DNA of 9,622 nucleotides from Succinatimonas hippei (GCA_004557545.1 SFGV01000068.1:1-9622), one strand, 5' to 3'. Positions 1-6,663 are shown, counted from the stretch's first letter. Program-made: numbers and translations. The notes: a model not told the origin generated them from the letters alone.

Positions 1-809
1 CTCCAAAAGAGTCTGTCAAAATCGCGGAGAAGTCAGTCGCTGAAAGAGAACAAAATGAAGCTTCTGAAGCAATTCGTGATCATTTAAGAGGCTTCTCCCG
101 CACAATACCTTCGTTCCTGATGGCTTATGGTGACGAGGACATAACTCTTGCTAATTTTGATAAGAGAGTCCCTGACAATGTATTCCAGGAGGTTACCAGT
201 ATTACACTGGATCAGTTCAGGCTTCTTCGCGACGGCGGAACATATACTGATTCTGACACCGGCGAGGAGAAATTCTTCAGGGGAAAACTTTTTTGCGAAA
301 CCGTATTTAATGATTCTGTAAAAGAATTCCTCTCCTTAAAGAAGAAACTCGCCGACTACTTTGACGAAAAGAGTACAGAAGATATCTTTGACTATATTCC
401 GCCGCAGAGAACCAACCAGATCTTTACCCCAAAAACAGTTGTAAAGAAGATGGTTGACCTGCTTGAGGAGGAAAATCCAGGTTGCTTTGACAATCCTGAC
501 AAGACATTTGCCGACTTGTATATGAAATCGGGGCTATATATAGCCGAGATCGTAAAGCGTCTTTATCAAAGTAAGAAGATCACCGAAAAGTACCCTGACA
601 AGATCCAGAGGTTAAAGCACATCTTCGAGCATCAGGTTTACGGCCTGGCGCCAACAGAAATTATTTACCAGATTGCAACTAACTTCCTGTTAGGTTTTGA
701 TAGCAATGTCGAGATCAAGAACCATAATTTCAGAAAATGCGATGTAGTTCCTTTAGCCAAAAATGGAAAACTGGAGGAAAAGTTAAAGGAACTATACGGT
801 GATAAGTAG
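1..809 (+). CDS. Helicase-type restriction-modification protein, C-terminal part (partial)
   Basis: The frame is open from the left edge (first full codon at position 3) to the TAA... stop at 807-809, giving about 268 residues, so the gene begins outside the window. The ATG at 120 is internal, because the family pattern RDHLRGFSRTIPSFLMAYGD runs straight through it. Downstream come the conserved stretches DYIPPQRTNQIFTPKTVV, then DLYMKSGLYIAEIVKRLY, then VYGLAPTEIIYQIA. I recognise these from large DEAD/DEAH-helicase restriction proteins with a C-terminal N6-adenine-methylase-like region. 'FTPK..V..MV' matches the methylase entry motif, and D-L-Y-M-K-S-G sits where motif I (DPxxGSG) is expected. 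No NPPY (motif IV) is present, so catalytic methylation by this piece is doubtful. The C-terminus appears to be the natural family end. It is convergent with the pot operon and more AT-rich than its neighbours, which suggests horizontal acquisition. The family call is fairly sure and the exact activity is not. Confidence 0.75.
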   Translation, partial: PKESVKIAEKSVAEREQNEASEAIRDHLRGFSRTIPSFLMAYGDEDITLANFDKRVPDNVFQEVTSITLDQFRLLRDGGTYTDSDTGEEKFFRGKLFCETVFNDSVKEFLSLKKKLADYFDEKSTEDIFDYIPPQRTNQIFTPKTVVKKMVDLLEEENPGCFDNPDKTFADLYMKSGLYIAEIVKRLYQSKKITEKYPDKIQRLKHIFEHQVYGLAPTEIIYQIATNFLLGFDSNVEIKNHNFRKCDVVPLAKNGKLEEKLKELYGDK

Positions 810-828
810 CAGAAAACTCAATCGGTGA

Positions 829-880
829 CTGACTGAACATTGCCATTCGCTATGTCTTTCGAAGTCCGGCATTGAGTCAG
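829..880 (+). other. Long imperfect stem-loop in the convergent intergenic region
   Basis: CTGACT (829-834) pairs with AGTCAG (875-880). After a 3-nt bulge, CATTGCC (838-844) pairs with GGCATTG (868-874) with one T-T mismatch, and TTCG (846-849) pairs with CGAA (860-863) nearer the loop. A branched stem this long in a gap of about 140 bases is unlikely to be accidental. It could be part of an RNA, such as the guide RNA region found next to the right end of IS605-type elements, or leftover mobile DNA. The strand of the functional product, if any, is not known. The plus strand is given because the neighbouring TTCAC end reads that way. Confidence 0.45.
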
Positions 881-915
881 AACGAAAGCAATTGATTTTA
901 TAATGAAAGACAGAT

Positions 916-945
916 AAACCCACAGCTCTAAGCCGTGGGTTTCAC
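916..945 (+). mobile_element. IS200/IS605-like right-end hairpin (remnant), possible bidirectional terminator
   Basis: AAACCCAC (916-923) pairs with GTGGGTTT (935-942). An A-C mismatch and three further pairs (GCT/AGC) follow, closing a CTA loop, and the stem runs directly into TTCAC (941-945). A subterminal hairpin with an unpaired base in its stem and a short TTCAC-like end is typical of the right ends of IS200/IS605-family elements. No transposase gene (tnpA) or intact tnpB is visible beside it, so at most it is a decayed or non-autonomous copy. It also lies four bases beyond the stop codon of potI. On the minus strand its stem is followed by a moderately T-rich run (TTTATCTGTCTTTC), so it may serve as the transcription terminator of the pot operon whatever its origin. 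Confidence 0.45.
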
Positions 946-949
946 GTAA

Positions 950-1852
950 TTACCCGCGAACACCACCCAGAAAGGTGTTCTCGCGTTCTTTCTTCGCCTC
1001 AGCCTGAGCCTTGGCAGCGTCAGCGGCTATGCGCTTCTGCTTTCTTACCATTGATAACCATCCGATGAAGGTGCCGATTGAGGCAACAAAGATGATGATG
1101 GACGCAAGGGCGTTGATCTCAGGTGACAGACCACGGCGTATGGATGAGAAGATGAGCATCGGCAGAGTAGTGGACTCAGGACCGGCGATAAAGCTTGTTA
1201 TAACCAGATCATCCATTGACATTGTAAAGGAGAGCAGGAAGGCAGCGACCTCAGCAGGCATCAGTGATGGCAGCATGATCGCGAAGAATACCTTCATAGG
1301 CCCCGCTCCAAGATCTTTTGCCGCCTCTTCGACCGAGGTATCAAGCTCAATAAAGCGTGAGCGTATTACCACGGTGGCGTAGGCAGAACAGAATGTCACA
1401 TGGGCAACCCAGATGGCGATGATGCCGCGGTCGGCGAACACCGGGATGAAGTCACCCAGGGTTACGTACAACAGCAGTAACGCCAGACCTGTAATGACCT
1501 CAGGGAGCACCATAGGAGCGGTCATAAAGAGCATGAACGCTGACTCACCTGTAAAGTGTCTTACGCGCACCATTACAAATGCAGCCATGGTTCCGATTAT
1601 GACGGACGCCGCCGCGGCCATAAGCGCGATGGTAAGTGACATGCAAAGCGCTGAGATGATGGCGGAGTCGTGAATGAGCACGTCATACCAGTGCAGTGAG
1701 AAGGTAGTCCAGATGGTAACCATCTTTGACTCGTTAAACGAGTAGACCACCAGAGTCATGATCGGTGTGTACAAAAAGAGAAGCGCCAAAAGCAGGATCA
1801 CGAATCTCGCTATGGTGGAAGCGCCGTGTTGTTTGAAAAAACCTTTCTTCAT
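950..1852 (-). CDS. potI: Putrescine-type ABC transporter permease PotI
   Basis: An inner-membrane permease of 300 residues that would form a heterodimeric channel with PotH, driven by PotG. The sequence tracks enterobacterial PotI: a first membrane helix at about residues 15-38 ending in YSFN, PMVLPEVITGL around 113-123, and the EAA coupling motif EEAAKDLGAGPMKVFFAIMLP at about 175-195, followed by the MSMDDLVITSF stretch. About six membrane segments are visible. The ATG overlaps the last base of the potH stop (TGATG), which indicates translational coupling. Compared with E. coli PotI, the end carries about 20 extra residues rich in Ala, Lys and Glu (271-300), probably a cytoplasmic helix. 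The stop lies four bases from the TTCAC end of the hairpin at 916-945. The polyamine assignment rests on family similarity; putrescine is more likely than spermidine because the set matches PotGHI rather than PotABC. Confidence 0.92.
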   Translation of the reverse strand: MKKGFFKQHGASTIARFVILLLALLFLYTPIMTLVVYSFNESKMVTIWTTFSLHWYDVLIHDSAIISALCMSLTIALMAAAASVIIGTMAAFVMVRVRHFTGESAFMLFMTAPMVLPEVITGLALLLLYVTLGDFIPVFADRGIIAIWVAHVTFCSAYATVVIRSRFIELDTSVEEAAKDLGAGPMKVFFAIMLPSLMPAEVAAFLLSFTMSMDDLVITSFIAGPESTTLPMLIFSSIRRGLSPEINALASIIIFVASIGTFIGWLSMVRKQKRIAADAAKAQAEAKKERENTFLGGVRG

Positions 1853-2841
1853 CAGGCGGCCTCCGCTTTCTTTCTCTGGGACTTAAAGAAGATCACTATA
1901 GGTATGGCGAGAATGGTCAGCATCACGATGGCTACTGCAGACGCCAGAGGCCAGTCGCGGTTGTTGAAGAACTCCTGCCAGAGGATCCTTCCGATGAGAA
2001 TTGATCCTTTACCGCCCAATAGCTCAGGGATCACGTACTCGCCGAGCGCCGGGATGAAGACGAGCATTGAGCCCGCGATTATGCCGCTTCTCGTCTGGGG
2101 CACCAGAACCGAGAAGAAGGTCTTGATGGGGCGGGCTCCGAGGTCGTAGGCTGCCTCAATTAAGGTGTAATCAACCTTTAATAACGCCGTGAAGAGCGGC
2201 AGCACCATATATGGCAGATAACAGTAGACAATGCCAACGTATACGGCAAAGTCGGTCTGCAGCATATGGATTGGGCTGTCGATGATCCCAAGCGCCATTA
2301 AGACATCGTTTATAAGACCGTCCTTCTTTAAAAGCGCCATCCATGCGTAAATACGCACGACAAATGATGTCCAGCTGGGCATGATGAGCAGCATGAACAT
2401 GATGTTGCGCGTGGTGGTGCGGCACTTTGAGAGCGCCCAGGCTATAGGGTAGCCGATGAGCAGGCAGAACAAGGTTGAGAAGCTCGCGACCTCAAGTGAT
2501 TTGAGGTAGGACTTCATATAGGTCCCGTTCTCGTCCGTGAAGATGAAGGTATAGTTCTCAAGATGCAGAATGATCTGCATCGCGCCTTCCTCAAAGGTGA
2601 CTATAGGCGAATAGGGCGGAATGGCGATTTCCGTTACCGATAGTGAGATCTTGAAGATGATCAGAAACGGCATCAGGAAGAACAGGATCATCCACAGGTA
2701 CGGAACCAGGATGACCAGTCTCTCGCGCCAGGTGATCTCCCTGCGGGCCAGCAACTGCGCGGCCTTGCGTTTTCTGCGCGGTCCCGGGTTGAGCTTCTTG
2801 CGGATCAGCGCCTGAGTGGCGTTTAACGCTGAAATAGGCAT
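1852..2841 (-). CDS. potH: Putrescine-type ABC transporter permease PotH
   Basis: An inner-membrane permease of 329 residues, partner of PotI. After a basic cytoplasmic N-terminus (residues 1-40, with PRRKRK) comes the first membrane helix at about 42-65 (VPYLWMILFFLMPFL). The conserved stretch MPSWTSFVVRIYAWM lies at about 154-168, the EAA motif IEAAYDLGARPIKTFFSVLVP at about 228-248, and GSMLVFIPALGEYVIPELLGG at about 257-277. The last block and the following WQEFFNNRDWP are nearly identical to E. coli PotH. Translation is well supported: a strong GAGGAGG ribosome site starts inside the potG stop region, 16 bases separate the two genes, and the ATG at 2841 is the only sensible start. The stop overlaps the potI start by one base. 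Length agrees with the family (E. coli PotH is 317). Confidence 0.93.
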   Translation of the reverse strand: MPISALNATQALIRKKLNPGPRRKRKAAQLLARREITWRERLVILVPYLWMILFFLMPFLIIFKISLSVTEIAIPPYSPIVTFEEGAMQIILHLENYTFIFTDENGTYMKSYLKSLEVASFSTLFCLLIGYPIAWALSKCRTTTRNIMFMLLIMPSWTSFVVRIYAWMALLKKDGLINDVLMALGIIDSPIHMLQTDFAVYVGIVYCYLPYMVLPLFTALLKVDYTLIEAAYDLGARPIKTFFSVLVPQTRSGIIAGSMLVFIPALGEYVIPELLGGKGSILIGRILWQEFFNNRDWPLASAVAIVMLTILAIPIVIFFKSQRKKAEAA

Positions 2842-2857
2842 TGCAAAGCCTCCTCAC

Positions 2858-4093
2858 TCAGATGGTCAGCGCGATGCAGGACTCAGAGTCCCAGCTCAGA
2901 TACACATGGTCATCCCAGATGGGGAGACCGGTCTTGAAACGATCGACGTTCGGAAGGGTTGACGCTACAAGTCTGCCAGAGGGCAGTCTTACGTAGTAAA
3001 TGGAGATGTCACCCAGATAGGCGATATTCTCAACGTCTCCTTCACAGCAGTTTGAACTGCCTGAGTCATCAGGGGTCTTTGAGATGTAGACCTTCTCAGG
3101 ACGCAGGGCGATCGAAAGCGGCATGCCGTCCGCGAGGTCAACATCGTGACCAAGCTCAATCGGGGCAGGGAAGTCATCGGTGTGGATGAGCGAGCGCTTC
3201 TGATCTGAGGAGAGCAGGGTGCAGTCAAAGAGATTTACTGATCCGATGAACTCGGCGCTGAAGCGGCAGTTGGGGTTCTCGTAGATCTCGCGGGGGCCTC
3301 CCACCTGCACAAACTCTCCTCTGTCCATGATCGCGATGCGGTCGGCCATGGTCATGGCCTCTTCCTGATCGTGGGTAACCATGATGCAGGTAACGCCTAC
3401 TGTGTTGATGATGTCCACAAGCTCAAGTCGCATCTGCTCACGCAGTTTCTTATCAAGAGCTCCCATAGGCTCGTCAAGGAGCAGGAGCCTGGGTTCCTTG
3501 GCAAGTGATCTGGCGAGGGCTACACGCTGTCTCTGGCCGCCTGAGAGCTGATAGGGCTTGCGATCGGTGAAGGCTTCCATGTGGACAAGCTTTAACATCT
3601 TGTCGACACGCTCATCGATCACGCTTTTCTTCAAATGCTCCTGCTTTAAGCCGAAGGCGATGTTCTGACGCACGTTCATGTTGGGGAAGAGGGCGTAGGA
3701 CTGGAACATCATATTGATGGTGCGCTTGTAGGGCGGAATTTCCACGATGTCCTTGCCATCAAGCAGAATGGATCCTGAGGTCGGGGTTTCAAAGCCCGCG
3801 AGCATTCTTAGCAGAGTGGACTTGCCGCAGCCTGAGGAACCCAGTAGCGCGAAGATCTCGCCTTCATATACGGTTAGGTCAACGCCGTTCACGGCGCTGA
3901 AATCACCGAATTTCTTGGTGAGGTCACTTATCTCAAGTATGGCTTTTTTGTGTTGTTCAACAGGTGAGGCTTTCTGCCCCGGCAGATCACCGGGACGGTG
4001 TGTGGTCTTGGTGGCGGGCTTGATTTCCTTTGCCACCGGTGAAGGGTCCTGCGGCTTTACCGCCGCATCGTCCACGCGCTGTGAAGTTTCCAC
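2858..4093 (-). CDS. potG: Putrescine-type ABC transporter ATPase PotG
   Basis: The cytoplasmic ATP-hydrolysing subunit of the polyamine importer, 411 residues. Walker A is GSSGCGKST at 85-93, the Q-loop glutamine is Q131, the signature LSGGQRQRVALARSLAK starts at 183, Walker B RLLLLDE is at 202-208 and the switch histidine is H241. INMMFQSYALFPNMNVRQNI and AEFIGSVNLF are typical of PotG. The C-terminal TOBE-like region (about 290-411) keeps ALRPEK and ends in SWDSESCIALTI, parallel to E. coli PotG. The start is a GTG at 4093, preceded by GGAG ten bases upstream. An ATG inside that site meets a stop two codons later and is not a start. The first 50 residues (Pro-, Lys- and Thr-rich) are longer than in E. 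coli PotG and may be disordered. It is the first gene of the potGHI unit; no binding-protein gene precedes it. Confidence 0.94.
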   Translation of the reverse strand: METSQRVDDAAVKPQDPSPVAKEIKPATKTTHRPGDLPGQKASPVEQHKKAILEISDLTKKFGDFSAVNGVDLTVYEGEIFALLGSSGCGKSTLLRMLAGFETPTSGSILLDGKDIVEIPPYKRTINMMFQSYALFPNMNVRQNIAFGLKQEHLKKSVIDERVDKMLKLVHMEAFTDRKPYQLSGGQRQRVALARSLAKEPRLLLLDEPMGALDKKLREQMRLELVDIINTVGVTCIMVTHDQEEAMTMADRIAIMDRGEFVQVGGPREIYENPNCRFSAEFIGSVNLFDCTLLSSDQKRSLIHTDDFPAPIELGHDVDLADGMPLSIALRPEKVYISKTPDDSGSSNCCEGDVENIAYLGDISIYYVRLPSGRLVASTLPNVDRFKTGLPIWDDHVYLSWDSESCIALTI

Positions 4094-4104
4094 TTCAGTA
4101 CATC

Positions 4105-4200
4105 TCCAGCAGGATTGAACACAGGCGGCTTTGCCGCCCTTTAAAAGGGCGTCAGACGCCCCGATTTGGTTGTGGTCAATGTTAGATGATCCAGCAGGAT
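4105..4200 (-). repeat. 11-bp direct repeat flanking the potG leader hairpins
   Basis: The plus-strand sequence TCCAGCAGGAT occurs at 4105-4115 and again at 4190-4200. The first copy, read on the minus strand, contains the potG ribosome-binding GGAG. The two copies bracket the hairpin cluster at 4124-4161. They could be regulator or RNA-pairing sites, or a duplication; chance is possible but an exact 11-base repeat within 100 bases is not expected often. Confidence 0.35.
4124..4161 (-). promoter_or_regulatory. Three overlapping hairpins before potG (possible attenuator)
   Basis: Three inverted repeats share arms. GGGCGTC (4147-4153) pairs with GACGCCC (4155-4161). CGCCCTTT (4135-4142) pairs with AAAGGGCG (4144-4151). 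GGCGGC (4124-4129) pairs with GCCGCC (4133-4138) around a TTT loop. On the minus-strand transcript the first stem to form is GGGCGTC/GACGCCC, followed by four U residues. The middle stem would compete with both neighbours. This is the layout expected of a terminator/antiterminator switch, although four U residues make a weak terminator. The cluster ends about 30 bases before the potG start, so it could also control ribosome access. What might control the switch cannot be seen. Confidence 0.4.
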
Positions 4201-4511
4201 GCGCAATAAAATTTTCACGTTTTTTACCAAAAAAAACTCTGAGGGTACGATGGGCACCAAAATAAGACCTGATGAGAGTTTATAGAGCATAGTTTTGAGT
4301 CTTGAATCTGAGTTTGACGCATACGGATAAAGGAAGCGGCTCACTTCCTTGAAAATCAATAGCGCGTTATTGGAAAGAGTAGCCGCGATTTCTACTAATC
4401 AGTGTGATGGGATAGCTAAAACTCTATGTTTATCTGGTTATAAATCAATATGCTCTGGATCAAAGCATGTCTTTTTGCGCTTTGCCGCTTAAATTTGGTT
4501 CAGGTTTTTCT
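4162..4511. other. Gene-free intergenic region between iclR-type gene and potG leader
   Basis: No supportable gene lies here. It contains a 16-bp imperfect palindrome CAATAGCGCGTTATTG (4357-4372), which could be a protein-binding site. A 7-bp stem AAGGAAG/CTTCCTT is at 4330-4350 and a 6-bp inverted repeat CAAAGC/GCTTTG at 4461-4484, neither followed by a T-run in either direction. An AT-rich stretch lies at about 4205-4237. The pot promoter should be in this region on the minus strand, but no candidate matches the sigma-70 consensus well enough to name. Confidence 0.5.
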
Positions 4512-5294
4512 TCAGGCCGATCCTTTTTCCCATCCCAGTTTCGCGCTCAGCGCGTTCGCGCATTCCATGATCTGTTTTGAGTAGTCAGGCAGTCTGTCAT
4601 CGGTGAACTGATTTACCAGTCCCTGAGCGGAGAGCGCTCCAATCAGCTGACCTCCGGATCCCCATACCGGAGCCGAGACACTGCGGCCTCCGTATTCATT
4701 CTCTCCGTTACCAAGAGACCATCCCTGATCTCTTATGTGAGCAAGCTCTTTTTTCAGTATTTCAGGCGATGTGATTGAGGTATCAGTTACCTTGCTGAAA
4801 TCCTGCAAAGGGATGAGCCGCATGCGTCTGGACTCCGGTTGGAAGGCGAGCAGGCATTTGCCTATGCCGTCGCGTACCAGAGAAAGTTTCCCTCCTGCTT
4901 TTGAACGCAGTTTGACACTGCAACGCGGATTTGACAGTTTGATGAGGTAATAGCCTTCATCACCGTCCATGATCCCAAAGTTAAGCGCCAGACAGTCTAT
5001 GCTGTCCAGCAATGGTCTCATGGCATCGGTTATGAGCTCTTTTAAATCAAGTTTTGATGACGCGAGCTCACCCAGTTCAATTACTCTTATCCAGAGCTGA
5101 TAGGAGCCGTCCGATTTCTGTCTTATGAGTTTCTGACGTTCCATCTCCTCAAGCAGAACATACACACTGCTTTTGGGGATCCCGCTTAAAGCTGACAGAT
5201 CATTTACATTTAAGCCATCATCACCGCTTATCAGGGTCATAAGCTCAAGACAACGGTTTAAAGCCGGAACCCGTGATTTCTTCTCAAGGCTCAT
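4512..5294 (-). CDS. IclR-family transcriptional regulator
   Basis: A 260-residue DNA-binding regulator of the usual length for IclR proteins. The N-terminal winged helix-turn-helix spans about residues 8-70, with LNVNDLSALSGIPKSSVYVL around 28-47 providing the recognition helix. The C-terminal effector domain (about 80-255) shows the family patterns RDGIGKCLLAF at about 141-151, GWSLGNGENEYGGRSVSAPV at about 191-210, and IGALSAQG. The ATG at 5294 has AGGA six bases upstream. It follows the TRAP-HIT-dehydrogenase genes in the same direction but lies beyond a terminator (5386-5412), so it probably has its own promoter. By position it is likely to control the adjacent TRAP/dehydrogenase operon, binding a small carboxylate or sugar-derived effector, as IclR proteins commonly do. 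The effector cannot be inferred. A role in controlling the downstream pot genes is possible but less likely. Confidence 0.9.
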   Translation of the reverse strand: MSLEKKSRVPALNRCLELMTLISGDDGLNVNDLSALSGIPKSSVYVLLEEMERQKLIRQKSDGSYQLWIRVIELGELASSKLDLKELITDAMRPLLDSIDCLALNFGIMDGDEGYYLIKLSNPRCSVKLRSKAGGKLSLVRDGIGKCLLAFQPESRRMRLIPLQDFSKVTDTSITSPEILKKELAHIRDQGWSLGNGENEYGGRSVSAPVWGSGGQLIGALSAQGLVNQFTDDRLPDYSKQIMECANALSAKLGWEKGSA

Positions 5295-5317
5295 CTGTGT
5301 TCCTTATTCATGATTTA

Positions 5318-5346
5318 CCTCAATTGTTCCAATCCTGTCTTTGAGG
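5318..5346. promoter_or_regulatory. Inverted repeat upstream of the IclR-family gene (candidate operator)
   Basis: CCTCAA (5318-5323) and TTGAGG (5341-5346) form an inverted repeat with centres 23 bases apart, about two helical turns, between the regulator's start codon and the preceding terminator. A TATGAT hexamer on the minus strand (5372-5367) could be its -10 element, though the matching -35 is poor. Such a site would suit autoregulation by a dimeric regulator. This is inference from position and symmetry only. Confidence 0.25.
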
Positions 5347-5385
5347 ACAAACGGAGTTTCTTTTCTATCATACAAGCATGAACCA

Positions 5386-5412
5386 TAAAAGAAGGGCATC
5401 ATTAAGCCCTTC
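5386..5412 (-). terminator. Rho-independent terminator after the alcohol dehydrogenase gene
   Basis: GAAGGGC (5391-5397) and GCCCTTC (5406-5412) form a 7-bp GC-rich stem with an 8-base loop. On the minus strand the stem is followed at once by TTTTATGG. It lies about 40 bases past the dehydrogenase stop codon and marks the end of the dctPQM-HIT-adh transcription unit, separating it from the IclR-family gene. On the plus strand the stem is followed only by CTCTAC, so it acts in one direction. Confidence 0.75.
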
Positions 5413-5452
5413 CTCTACATAAGTCACCGATTTATAAAATCACCCGGAAGAT

Positions 5453-6643
5453 TTATTTGTCCTGATAGTCAGCCGCGTGCTCAAGCACTCTGGTGATAAA
5501 GGGACCATCCATTACTACGAAATGACCTTCGGTTTTGTCATCTTTTACAAGATGATCGACCAATACCGGAATATCCTCACGTTTCGCGCCAAGCTCTTTA
5601 AAATTCAAAGGCAGCCCGGCGCTCTTCCATAAAGCGCGCAACGCGGCGATGCCTGCTCTGGCGGTGCGTTCAGGGTGCTCAAAATCGACATTTATTCCAA
5701 ATACCCGGTTGGCAAACTGCGCGAAGCGCATGACATCATGCTCCATGACGCATTCCATCCAGGCCGGCATTACTACCGCAAGTCCGGCTCCGTGAGCGCA
5801 GTCATAAAAGGCTGACAGTTCCTGCTCAACGCGGTGTGATCCCCAGTCCTGCTCCCTGTCGACACCGCAGATATTGTTATGCGCCATCGTCGATGCCCAC
5901 ATGATGTTCGCTCTTGCCTGATAATCACGCGGATCGGCAATGACGCGGGGGATCATGGATACCATGGTTCTGAGCACTCCCTCGCAAAGACCATCGGTAA
6001 GCACAACATCCCTGGTATTCGTAAAATAGCGTTCCATCACGTGACACATGATGTCGCAGGCGCCGCATGCGGTCTGGAATGGCGGCAGTGTCTCAGTAAG
6101 CTCAGGGTTCATGATGGCAAAATCAGGAACATTGGTCTGACTGTTGCAGCCTTTCTTTTTGACTACGCCGTCTACTACTTTATTTATCACGCAGGAGTTG
6201 GACCCCTCGGATCCGGCGGCAGCTATTGTAAGAACGCACCCCAGAGTCAGGGCGTCCTTTGGAACAACGCCTCCCATGTGGAAGTCCCAGAAATCGCCGT
6301 CATATTTGACACCGTTGCAAATAGCTTTGGCCGAATCTATGACACTGCCTCCGCCGATTGCCAGCACGGTATCTATATTCTCTTTGCGGCACAGGTCAAT
6401 TCCCTCATACACCAGCTCAGCGCGGGGATTTGGTTTTACGCCGCCCAATCTTAAGTGCGCTATTCCTGCATCATCAAGAGACTTTTCAACCCTGTCGATG
6501 AGACCGGATTTCATCGCGCTCTTCCCGCCAAAATGGATGAGTACCTTGTGAGCTCCGTGTTTTTTGCAGATCTCGCCTGTCTTGAGCTCAACACCACGGC
6601 CGAAATAAAAATCAGTAGGTCTGCAGAAATTAAAATTGTTCAT
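5453..6643 (-). CDS. Iron-type (group III) alcohol dehydrogenase, BDH/YqhD-like
   Basis: A 396-residue cytoplasmic NAD(P)H-dependent alcohol/aldehyde oxidoreductase. The N-terminal nucleotide-binding domain carries GGGSVID at 97-103 and the preceding DTVLAIGG strand. Metal ligands expected from the family are D197 and H201 (in ACDIMCHVMERYF), H270 (GSHRVEQEL) and H284 (CAHGAG); all four are present. The sequence GSHRVEQELSAFYDCAHGAG is closest to butanol dehydrogenases of the BdhA/YqhD group. Relatives usually have a second histidine where Q274 stands. The ATG at 6643 has GAGGG six bases upstream. It is 85 bases downstream of the HIT gene in the same direction, with a hairpin between them (6664-6697), and is followed by a terminator. 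Members act on short- to medium-chain alcohols and aldehydes. Next to a TRAP importer and an IclR regulator it probably reduces or oxidises an intermediate of the imported compound, but the substrate is unknown. Confidence 0.9.
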   Translation of the reverse strand: MNNFNFCRPTDFYFGRGVELKTGEICKKHGAHKVLIHFGGKSAMKSGLIDRVEKSLDDAGIAHLRLGGVKPNPRAELVYEGIDLCRKENIDTVLAIGGGSVIDSAKAICNGVKYDGDFWDFHMGGVVPKDALTLGCVLTIAAAGSEGSNSCVINKVVDGVVKKKGCNSQTNVPDFAIMNPELTETLPPFQTACGACDIMCHVMERYFTNTRDVVLTDGLCEGVLRTMVSMIPRVIADPRDYQARANIMWASTMAHNNICGVDREQDWGSHRVEQELSAFYDCAHGAGLAVVMPAWMECVMEHDVMRFAQFANRVFGINVDFEHPERTARAGIAALRALWKSAGLPLNFKELGAKREDIPVLVDHLVKDDKTEGHFVVMDGPFITRVLEHAADYQDK

Positions 6644-6663
6644 AGATTTCCCTCAATCAGGAT

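Noticed and set aside
120..122. ATG at 120 as start of the first gene
   Set aside because: The same frame is open to the left edge and encodes conserved family sequence before this codon.
1011..2149. Plus-strand frames opposite potI and potH
   Set aside because: They lie opposite well-conserved permease genes, overlap one another in part and have no recognisable content.
4201..4240. AT-rich stretch as the pot promoter
   Set aside because: Candidate -35/-10 pairs on the minus strand match the consensus at only three or four positions each; too weak to call.
4330..4350. AAGGAAG/CTTCCTT stem as a terminator for the IclR-type gene
   Set aside because: Low GC content in the stem and no T-run on either side; kept only as a note on the intergenic region.
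4141..4359. 72-codon minus-strand frame in the potG leader
   Set aside because: It starts with TTG, has no ribosome site, runs into the hairpin cluster and resembles no family I know. A leader peptide role is conceivable but unsupported.
5879..6551. Long plus-strand frames (191 and 135 codons) opposite the alcohol dehydrogenase gene
   Set aside because: The minus-strand gene is unmistakable, and these antisense products show no family pattern; they are reading-frame shadows.
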